Source: Aquabacterium sp.
GTDB taxonomy: Bacteria > Pseudomonadota > Gammaproteobacteria > Burkholderiales > Burkholderiaceae_C
Length of the DNA stretch: 64,000 nt
Direction: 5' to 3'
NCBI GenBank assembly: GCA_023266355.1
Contig: JAHFQM010000002.1
Coordinates: forward strand, 372,001-436,000
The notes beneath the pieces are model-generated. The model ran no database searches, had not been told where the DNA came from, and saw only the letters and a list, made by a program, of their open reading frames with translations. The translations under genes were made by a program, and so were the position numbers. The first letter of the stretch is position 1. The number at the start of each line of letters is the position of its first letter. This document shows positions 53,612 to 62,300 of the stretch, in pieces.

Positions 53612-53616
53612 ATGGC

Positions 53617-54300
53617 GTGAACCTGCCCGAGCTCGGTGACGCCCCCTGGGTGGACTGGGCCGTGCTCTGCGGGGTGCTGCTCGGCGCCCTGCCCTTCAAG
53701 CCCTGGCTGCCGCTGCGCCACGGGCCGCTGCAAAGCCCCTGGCTGGGCGCGCTGGTGCTGCTGCCCTTCCTCTGGAGCGCCGAGCGCCTGCTGCCTTCCG
53801 GTCTGGCGCTGCACGTGTCATCCGCTTGCCTGCTCGCGCTGATGTTCGGCTGGCCCCTGGCCATGTGGACGCTGCTGCCCGTGGTCGCCCTGGCCAGCCT
53901 GGTCGGGCGCCAGCACCTGCCCGACGTGGGCAGCATGGTCTCCCACCTGGTGTGGCTGGGCCTGGTGCCCGGCACCTTGTCGCTGGGGTTCGGGCTCGCC
54001 ATCCGCCGCTGGCTGCCCCACCACCTCTTCGTCTTCATCCTGGGGCGCGCCTTCATCGCCACGGCGCTGGCCGTCAGCCTGACGGGCTACCTCGCCTACC
54101 TGGCCGGCCGCAAGCCCGACACCCTCGACCTCGAAGAATGGCTGCTGGGCTACTGGCTGATGGGCTGGGGTGAGGCCTTCAGCACCGGCATGCTGGTGGC
54201 CATCTTCGTGGCCTTCAAGCCGGAATGGCTGCTGACCTACTCCGACGCGCGCTACCTGCCGGGCAAACCGCCCGAACCGCCTCACGACCCCCAGGGTTGA
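53617..54300 (+). CDS. Integral membrane protein (CbiM/energy-coupling-factor-like, tentative)
   Basis: A roughly 227-residue protein with about six hydrophobic helices. A GTG at 53617, six bases after the queF stop, is the likely start. The C-terminal part carries LEEWLLGYWLMGWGEAFSTG and FKPEWLLTYSDARYL, a pattern I associate with proteins annotated as energy-coupling-factor permeases near queF, but I cannot confirm the family. No ATPase or substrate-binding partner is adjacent. Close spacing to queF suggests cotranscription; a precursor-uptake role is conceivable but unsupported. Confidence 0.65.
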   Translation: MNLPELGDAPWVDWAVLCGVLLGALPFKPWLPLRHGPLQSPWLGALVLLPFLWSAERLLPSGLALHVSSACLLALMFGWPLAMWTLLPVVALASLVGRQHLPDVGSMVSHLVWLGLVPGTLSLGFGLAIRRWLPHHLFVFILGRAFIATALAVSLTGYLAYLAGRKPDTLDLEEWLLGYWLMGWGEAFSTGMLVAIFVAFKPEWLLTYSDARYLPGKPPEPPHDPQG

Positions 54301-54322
54301 CCCGAGGCTTCTGGGGGTTTGT
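54287..54322 (+). terminator. Terminator overlapping the end of the membrane-protein gene
   Basis: ACCCCCAG and CTGGGGGT form an eight-base-pair stem with a 16-base loop containing the stop codon, followed by TTG. It separates this gene from the diguanylate cyclase pair. Confidence 0.5.
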
Positions 54323-54440
54323 CGCGGAAGCGCCCGCAGAAAGGGCCACACACCCCATCCAACGGGTTCCGCGCACCGGATGGCGTGTCAAGCCCTGGAC
54401 GTTTTCGGCCGATATGGGGTGACACCCACGCCATCCGACG

Positions 54441-55646
54441 ATGAACCTCCCCCCCTGGCTCCAAACCCCTGCCCGATGGCTGCTGGGGACGCACGCGCCC
54501 ATGAGAAGGCACATCGTCTTCCTGCTCGCCTCGTCCCAGCTCTACATCGTCAACCTGGGCATCTTCTGGCACTCGGTGCACCTGGGGCTGCTGGAGCCCC
54601 CCTTCGCCGCCGCCCTGACCTGGGCCAGCGTGCTGACCTACCTGGGCGTGTTCGCGCTGGTGCGCAGCGGCTGGACGCAGCGCCTGCCCGACCCGGTGCT
54701 CACCATGCCGCACGCGCTGGTGTCGATCGGGCTGTGCATCCTGGCTTACACGCAGCTGGGCGAACACCGTGCCAGCGTGCTCATCCTGGTGGCCGAGGCC
54801 CTGGTGATGTGCATGTTCCGCCTGCGCCCCACGCAGATGCTCAGCCTGGGCCTGGCCTCGGTGGCGATGCTGCTGGGCGCCGTGATCTGGCTGAGCTGGC
54901 ATGACCCGGTCAGCTACCCGGCCTCCACCGGGCTGATGCACTTCGTGATCGGTGGCTCGACGCTGCTGATCCTGTCGCTGGTGGCCAAGTGGGTGACCGA
55001 CATCCGCATGCGCATTGGCAGCCAGGCGCGCGAGCTGTCGCGGGCGCTCGACACCCTGCAGCACATGGCCACGCAAGACACCCTGACCGGCCTGCTCAAC
55101 CGCCGCACCATGACCGACCTGGCCGAGGCCGAACTCAAGCTGATGGACCGCAACGGCAGCGCGATGAGCGTGGCCCTGCTCGACCTCGACCACTTCAAGC
55201 ACATCAACGACCACGCCGGCCACGCCGCGGGCGATGCCGTGCTCTGCGGCTTTGCGGCCCACGCCCAAAGCGTGCTGCGCCAGGTGGACAAGGTGGCCCG
55301 CTGGGGCGGCGAGGAATTCCTCGTGCTGCTGCCCCAGGTGTCGCAGCACGATGCGCAATCGGCCATCGAGCGGCTGCGCATCGGCACCGAGCGCCTGGCT
55401 TACGCCGGCCACCCGGGCCTGCGCGCCACCTTCTCGGCCGGCATTGCCCAGGCACGCCCCGGTGACACGCTGGAACAACTGGTGGAGCGCGCCGACCGCG
55501 CCCTCTACGAAGCCAAGCGCAAGGGCCGCAACCGCAGCGAATGCGCCGATGCCGAGGAAGCCCCGCCTGAGCAGACACCCGAGGCTGCACCTGACCTGGC
55601 CCCGCTCCTGGCCCCACCGCACGCTTTGGAGGGCAGCACCCCATGA
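54441..55646 (+). CDS. Membrane diguanylate cyclase (first of pair)
   Basis: Makes the second messenger c-di-GMP from two GTP. The 401-residue protein has six or so membrane helices (about 24-185), a short coiled linker and a GGDEF domain with the active GGEEF motif at 289-293. A product-inhibition RxxD site (RQVD, 280-283) lies five residues before it. The N-terminal module has no recognisable ligand motif. The C-terminal tail of about 40 residues is proline- and acid-rich. It overlaps the next, similar gene by four bases (ATGA). Confidence 0.92.
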   Translation: MNLPPWLQTPARWLLGTHAPMRRHIVFLLASSQLYIVNLGIFWHSVHLGLLEPPFAAALTWASVLTYLGVFALVRSGWTQRLPDPVLTMPHALVSIGLCILAYTQLGEHRASVLILVAEALVMCMFRLRPTQMLSLGLASVAMLLGAVIWLSWHDPVSYPASTGLMHFVIGGSTLLILSLVAKWVTDIRMRIGSQARELSRALDTLQHMATQDTLTGLLNRRTMTDLAEAELKLMDRNGSAMSVALLDLDHFKHINDHAGHAAGDAVLCGFAAHAQSVLRQVDKVARWGGEEFLVLLPQVSQHDAQSAIERLRIGTERLAYAGHPGLRATFSAGIAQARPGDTLEQLVERADRALYEAKRKGRNRSECADAEEAPPEQTPEAAPDLAPLLAPPHALEGSTP

Positions 55647-56836
55647 CCCCCGCCGTGGACACCCTGCCCGACGCCCCCGGACAGAGCAACGCCCCCGACC
55701 CCATCATCGACGCCATGGGGCGCCTGGTGAAGTGTGTTTTCGGGCCCGACCGCGCCACCCGCGCACGCACCGGCGTGATCCTGCTGTGCGCCATCATGTA
55801 CGCCATCTGCTGCAGCGCGGCCTTCTACGCCGCCGAGATGGGCCTGATGCGCAGCTTCGCGCCGCGCCTGCTGCTGGCCACCGCCCTGCCCACCTACGCG
55901 CTGTTCTATGTGCTGGTGCGCTTTGGCAAGACACGCCGCCTGCGCGACCCCAACCTGATGATCCCGCAGCAGAGCTTTTCGCTGCTGGCCATCGCCTTCG
56001 CGTACACCGCCATCGGCCCGCACGACCGCGGCCTGGTGCTCATCCTCATCGCCTTGGTGATGGTGTTCGGCATGTACACCCACCAGCCGCGGCAGTCGGT
56101 GTTCACCGGCGTGCTGGCCATGGCGATGCTGGGCGTGTGCATGGGCGTGCTCTCGCGCATGGACCCGGACTACTACCCGCCCACGCTGGAGCTGCTGCGC
56201 TTCGAGCTGCTGCTGGGCACCCTGCCCCCGCTGGTGCTGGCGGCCTACCAGATCTCGGCCTGGCGCAACCGCCTGTCGCAGCAGCGCCGCGAGCTGCGCG
56301 CCACCCTCGACAAGGTGCAAGCCCTGGCCAGCCGCGACGCGCTGACCGGCCTCTACAACCGCCGCCACATCCAGGACAAGCTGCAGGACTGCGTGCGCCG
56401 CTTCGAACGCTATGGCGAGCGCTTCACCATCGTGCTGGTGGACCTCGACCACTTCAAGCGCATCAACGACCAGCACGGCCACCGCGTGGGCGACGAGGCC
56501 CTGGTGGCCTTCTCGGCCGGCGCCACCATGGTGCTGCGCGAGTCCGACACGGTGGGCCGCTGGGGCGGTGAAGAGTTCCTTTTCGTGCTGCCCAACACCA
56601 GCCCGCGCAAGGCCGACATCGCCCTGCAGCGCCTGCGCGAGGCCCTGGCCCGCTCGCAGATCAGCACCGCGGCACCGACGCTGCGCGTGGCCTTCTCGGC
56701 CGGCGTGGCGCAGCACGAGCCCGGCGCGCCCCTGCACCGCACCCTGGAACGCGCCGACCGCGCGCTCTACCAGGCCAAGCACGAAGGCCGTGGCCGCAAC
56801 GTGATGGCGCCGCCCAGCCCGGTGCCCAGCGACTGA
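55643..56836 (+). CDS. Membrane diguanylate cyclase (second of pair)
   Basis: A 397-residue protein with the same layout as its neighbour: six or so membrane helices (about 44-205), a linker, then a GGDEF domain with GGEEF at 308-312 and the inhibitory RESD at 299-302. Both are likely active cyclases. The pair probably arose by tandem duplication and then diverged strongly in the membrane part, so they may respond to different signals. Translational coupling through ATGA suggests one transcript. Confidence 0.92.
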   Translation: MTPAVDTLPDAPGQSNAPDPIIDAMGRLVKCVFGPDRATRARTGVILLCAIMYAICCSAAFYAAEMGLMRSFAPRLLLATALPTYALFYVLVRFGKTRRLRDPNLMIPQQSFSLLAIAFAYTAIGPHDRGLVLILIALVMVFGMYTHQPRQSVFTGVLAMAMLGVCMGVLSRMDPDYYPPTLELLRFELLLGTLPPLVLAAYQISAWRNRLSQQRRELRATLDKVQALASRDALTGLYNRRHIQDKLQDCVRRFERYGERFTIVLVDLDHFKRINDQHGHRVGDEALVAFSAGATMVLRESDTVGRWGGEEFLFVLPNTSPRKADIALQRLREALARSQISTAAPTLRVAFSAGVAQHEPGAPLHRTLERADRALYQAKHEGRGRNVMAPPSPVPSD

Positions 56837-56959
56837 CCCCCTAGAACACAGACCCCGCTTTCCTTGCCAGAACCCCTGAGCGCCGCCAGAATTTTCCGAC
56901 TGGCAGCGCCGGGGGTTCGCGCTTTCCGGTGGCAGCACACCATGCCATCAGGGAAGCCC

Positions 56960-57616
56960 ATGAACACCGAACTCCTCAAGTTCATCCTCGACTTCATCGC
57001 CCGCAGCTTCTACCCGGCCATGGCCGCTGTGCTGCTGTATGCCGTCTACCCCAAGATCCAGGAGGTGGATGTGCGCGCACTGACCAACCGCCTGACCTCG
57101 GCCACAGTGGCCGGCGCCGCCTTCACCTTCGGCGACGCCGAGAAAGTGGGCGCAGAAACCGCCCCCCTGAATCGCCAGATGGTCGCACTGGAGCGCCAGG
57201 TCCAGTCGCTGCAGACCCAGCTGTCGCAAGCCCTGCCCCCCACCGCCGCGGTCAGCCCGAAGCCCGCACCGGACACGGCCAAGGCCAAGGCCGAGCAGGA
57301 CAAGCTCTGGAGGGCCAATGCGGCCTACACGACCCTGGTGTTCCACAGCGCCAGCAGCCGCGCGCCCTCGGCCAAGGTCACCCAAGCCTTGCTGAACGCG
57401 GGCTTCACCGCCTCGGACACCGAGACAGATTTCAACGAGCTGCAAAAGGTCGAGCCCAAGCCCGGCACGGCCTTCATCACCTACACCACCAGCGGAGCAC
57501 AGGTGCTCGACGACATCCGCGCCAAGATCATGGCGCTGGGCGTGGTCAAGGAAGTCAACGTGAACCCGCGCACCATTGCCCTCAAGCGGGGCGATGTGCA
57601 GGTGCTGGTGTTCTGA
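56960..57616 (+). CDS. Hypothetical membrane-anchored protein, 218 residues
   Basis: Not recognised. The start at 56960 has AGGGAA upstream. A single membrane helix at about 14-30 is followed by a region ending in a coiled coil (LNRQMVALERQVQSLQTQLS, about 69-90), a Pro/Ala/Lys linker and a compact C-terminal domain from about 120 (TTLVFHSASSRAPSAKVTQ, GTAFITYTTSGAQVLDDI, then KEVNVNPRTIAL). The C-terminal part has the alternating pattern of a small alpha/beta domain such as a LytR-C or SPOR-like fold, which is speculation. First of three small membrane-protein genes. Confidence 0.7.
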   Translation: MNTELLKFILDFIARSFYPAMAAVLLYAVYPKIQEVDVRALTNRLTSATVAGAAFTFGDAEKVGAETAPLNRQMVALERQVQSLQTQLSQALPPTAAVSPKPAPDTAKAKAEQDKLWRANAAYTTLVFHSASSRAPSAKVTQALLNAGFTASDTETDFNELQKVEPKPGTAFITYTTSGAQVLDDIRAKIMALGVVKEVNVNPRTIALKRGDVQVLVF

Positions 57617-57640
57617 ACCACCTTCAACCGGGAGCAAACC

Positions 57641-58390
<750 letters not shown>

Positions 58391-58430
58391 GTGGGGCAGC
58401 AAACTCCCACAGCCCAATGCAGGAGATCCA

Positions 58431-58973
58431 ATGAGCGACAGCTTCGAGAGAGACGAGTACTTCGCCCTGGTGAAATCGGTGGCTGACTTCGATCAGCGGC
58501 TCCTGACCGTGAAAGGCTGGGGCGTGACCTTGAGCCTGGCGGCGCTCGGCCTGGGCTTCCAGTACCGGGCCTATGGCTTCTTCCTCATCGCCGCCGCCAG
58601 CAGCCTGGCGTTCTGGGTCATCGAGCACGCGGGCAAAAGGCACCAGATGCGCCACTACGTGCGCATCCGGGAGATCGAAGTCAACCAGTACCGGCGGGCG
58701 GTGGGCGATGAGGACAAGCAGATGTCCAGCCCCCGCATCGACTGGTCCTGGCAAACCGCCATGCACACCCTCGCTGGGGAGGGCGACACCCGCGGCAAGC
58801 CGGTTGAGCCCCGTGGCAAAAACCAGTGGTACGGGCGGGCCGGCCTGCTGCCATACGTCGCACTGCCGCACGCCATCACCCTGGCCATCGGGCTGGGCCT
58901 GTTCGGGATGGGCGTGACAGGCACCTTGCCAAACTTCACGCTGGGCAACCCACCAGCGGCCGCGACCAAATGA
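58431..58973 (+). CDS. Hypothetical membrane protein, 180 residues
   Basis: Not recognised with certainty. AGGAG lies seven bases before the start. Two closely spaced hydrophobic segments (about 31-43 and 48-65) are followed by a basic, helical region (HQMRHYVRIREIEVNQYRR, about 71-89); a third hydrophobic segment lies at about 142-162. The KGWGVTLSLAALGLGF plus RIREIE layout recalls small two-helix membrane proteins of the SLATT or DUF4231 kind linked to bacterial immunity, but I cannot confirm this. It follows the 249-residue gene by 40 bases. Confidence 0.7.
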   Translation: MSDSFERDEYFALVKSVADFDQRLLTVKGWGVTLSLAALGLGFQYRAYGFFLIAAASSLAFWVIEHAGKRHQMRHYVRIREIEVNQYRRAVGDEDKQMSSPRIDWSWQTAMHTLAGEGDTRGKPVEPRGKNQWYGRAGLLPYVALPHAITLAIGLGLFGMGVTGTLPNFTLGNPPAAATK

Positions 58974-59126
58974 AGCACAGCCCTGCGGTTCGCATACCGA
59001 CCCTCGCGCGCAGGACGCCAGGCGAAACCCATGCACACAGCGTTTGTCATCAAGTCCCGACCGATGCGATCAGGGTTTGAACTCACGGACGCTCGTGCGT
59101 GACACCACCATCCACGACACTGCTGA

Positions 59127-59324
59127 TCTTCATTCACACAAGCAGGCCAAGCCATCAACCGCTTGCAGATCTCCTTTGCCATGCCGGCTTCGCGCTTCGT
59201 GTTCGACAACCTGAGCTTCACCCCGGCCGCCAGCCCCGTGCCTGAACCTGCCACCCACCTGATGTGGATGGCAGGCCTGATGGTCCTGGCCGGCCTGGCC
59301 AAGTGCTCGCAGCGCCAGGTCTGA
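59127..59324 (+). pseudogene. 5'-truncated remnant of a PEP-CTERM protein
   Basis: The 393-base gap 58974-59366 holds no intact gene. Within it, a rightward frame open from 59127 (after a TGA at 59124) to the TGA at 59322-59324 encodes a typical PEP-CTERM protein end: INRLQISFAMPASRFVFDNL, then VPEPATHLMW, a hydrophobic helix and the polar tail AKCSQRQV. The only ATG (59181) is internal to the homologous region and would give 47 residues with no signal peptide or ribosome site. Stops at 59100 and 59124 close the frame upstream. It is best read as the tail of a lost exported protein; nothing was seen in 58974-59126. Confidence 0.7.
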
Positions 59325-59366
59325 TCCAGCGAGGCGCATGGGCTGTGGACCCATGCGCGCTCACCC

Positions 59367-62300
59367 TCAGTTGGGGTAGGTCTCGGTGTACACCGACAGG
59401 GTCTGCTCGATGAGGCCACGCAGGCCAGCGTCGGTGAACTCCGTGGAGCCCGCAGCAGGCGTGAAGCTGGCCATGGCCTGCACCAACACATCGACGTCGC
59501 CGGCTTCCACCGTGCCACCGGTGTACCCGTTGTAGTCGCTGTCGTTCTTGCCAATTGAGATGGTGTCCAGCTGTTGGCGCTCGCCAAGGAACCAGTCCTG
59601 CACGGTCAGGCGGCTGGCAGACCCCATGGACGACAGCACCAGGTCATTGCCTTCGCGGCGGAACAAGGTGCCATACACATTGGCTTCCAATGACAGCGAG
59701 TTCACATCGCTGGCCGGCCCCTCTTCGACGATGCGGGTCTGGTCGGCACCCAGCAGCGATGCACCCCAGTAGGTGTCAGAGCCCGTGCCGCCCATCAGCG
59801 TGTCGTTGCCCGTGCCACCCCAGAGTTGGTCGTTGCCCGCACCGCCCATCAGCAGGTCATGGCCGGCACTTGCCGAGAGGTAGTCGTTGCCATCGCCACC
59901 TGACAGGGTGTTGTTGCCTTGCCAGTCGGTGATGTAGTCGTTGCCTGCACCACCCTCCAGGAGGTCGTTGCCCGCACCGTCGGAAAGCCCATCGTCGCCG
60001 GCATCGCCTCGCAGGGCGTCGTCGCCAGCGCCGCCCAGGAGTTGGTCGTTGCCCTCGCCACCATGCAGGCTGTCGTTGCCAGCACCGCCGTTGAGGGTGT
60101 CATTGCCCAGCCCGCCGTCCAAGGCGTTGTTCCCCGCATCGCCCATGAGCTGGTTGTTGAGGTCATTGCCGATGCTGGTCAGCTGCTGCAGCGTGCTCGC
60201 GTCCAGCGCAACGTAGCCCGTGCCGGCATCGTTGAGCACTTCGATGCGACCCTGCACCAGCGAGAGGTTCTGGTTCCCGCCGTAGCTTTGACCGTAGAAG
60301 CCTTCGATGACAAGCTGGTTCTGTTCGACTTGGCCGTTCACCGCGATGGTCAGGCTGCTGTTGCCGTAGTAGACAGCCGCCTGACGTCCGAACTGCACGT
60401 CCGACAGCTTCAGGCCCTCCAGTCGGAACGTGTTGCTGCTGTCAGCGCCCGAGACGTGGTCAATGCCGTCACCCGCACGGAACAAGACGGTGTCTTGCTT
60501 TGCCAGGTAGATCTGGTCATTGCCAGCCCCCCCATCGATCAGGGCGCCCACGGTGTTGTACCCACCCCAGAAACGCTGGATGACGTCGTTCCCAGCGCCA
60601 CCCCGCACCGTGGACGCAACCGAGCCCACAGCGGCTTGGATGTAGTCATTGCCAGCCCCCCCGTCGAGCAAGCCGGCACCCCGCACATCGTCGTTGCCCT
60701 CACCGCCCAGCAGCGTGTCGTTGCCACCCGCGCCGTCGATGTAGTCGTTGCCCAAGCCACCGTCGAACTGCTCGTTGGTGGAGAAGCCGAACAGGGTGTC
60801 ATTGCCCATGGTGCCTTGGGTCTGCAGCATGGCCTTGATGGCCTCGAAGCTGAGGGTCTCGCCATTGAGCCGGATTTCCGAAATGCCACCCGCCTGCGTG
60901 CCATCCTCGTTGAAGAGGTTGATGTAAACCGAGCCGCTGTTGTATGGGTCACTCTGCCCCTGCAAGTGCAAGGCCACGGTGGTGCCGGCGCCCAGGCCGT
61001 AGTAATTTCGGTGGTCCATGTCGTACCACTGGTCCGCCTGCACGCGCTCGACCTTCAACTCGCTGAGTTGGACATTGCCCTGGTCGCCCCAGGCCCACAG
61101 GCTGATGAAATCTTGACTGCCGCCCCAGTTGTAGGTGGCCACGTCGGCTTCCATGCCGTTGGTCAGGTACAGGTCATAGAAATCGTTGCCCTCGCCGCCG
61201 TCCATGACGTTGTAACCATTGTCGGCGTACAACCAGTCATCGCCAGCACCGCCCACCAGCGTGTCCTCGCCTCCGTTGCCGTAGAGGGCATCGCTGCCTT
61301 CGCGGCCATCGAGGAAGTTCGAGCCGGAATTGCCTTGCAGGTAGTTGTCGGCCGCATTGCCAGCCCCGAAGGATGCGTAGGCATAACGCGGCGCGGTGGC
61401 GCCCTCTTCCAAGTAGAGATTTTCGACGTTGTCTTGCAGGGTGTAACTCACCTTGGCAAACACTTCGTCGTAGCCACCGTCAGCGTCTTCGATGACCACA
61501 TCGTTGACGCTGTCCACCACGTACGTGTCCTCGCCGCCCCCGCCATCCAGGGTGTCATTGCCGGAGCCGCCATCCAGGGTGTCATTGCCGGTGCCGCCCA
61601 ACAGCCGGTCGCCACCACCATTGCCCAGCAAGCGGTCGTTGCCACCATTGCCCTCAAGCGTGTTGCTGGCCTCGTTGCCATTGATCTGGTTGGCCAGGTC
61701 GTTGCCAGACCCTGTGATGGCCTGGCTGCCAGTGAGCGTCAGGTTTTCGATGTGATTGCCGAGGGTGTAACTGGCCGACGCTTCCACGGTGTCGGCCCCT
61801 TCGTTGATGAACTCGGTCACCACGTCCTGCGCGTTGTCCACGACATAGGTGTCGTTGCCTGCGCCACCGACCAGGGTGTCCACGCCTGCCTGGCCGTCAA
61901 GCCGGTTGCTGGCACTGTTGCCCTGGATCAGGTTGGCCACGGCGGAGCCAGTGCCGTTGAGTGCCGCCGTGCCAATGAGGGTCAGGTTTTCGAGCTCGCC
62001 ACTCAGGGTGTAGCTCAAGCTGCTTTGAACCGTGTCCACCCCTTCGTTGGCGAGCTCGGTGATCACGTCTGTCAGGCTGTCGACACCATAGGTGTCATTG
62101 CCCTTGCCGCCCACCAGGGTGTCTGCGCCGGCGCCGCCACGCAGGGTGTCATCCCAGACGCTGCCTTGGAACAGGTCGTTGCCTGCGCCGCCGGTCAGGT
62201 CAAAGCGCAAGCGCTCCAAATTGGCACCCAGCGTGTAGCCAAGCACCTTCGTGATCACGGTGTCGGTGCCCTCGCGGGCTCGCTCCACGATGATGTCGCT

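Noticed and set aside
53386..53616. Extension of the membrane protein into queF
   Set aside because: Overlaps queF out of frame and is charged and non-hydrophobic; the GTG at 53617 fits the first helix.
59800..60160. Regularly spaced short repeats that could be mistaken for a CRISPR array
   Set aside because: They are the degenerate DNA of calcium-binding nonapeptide repeats, in frame, without constant-length unique spacers.
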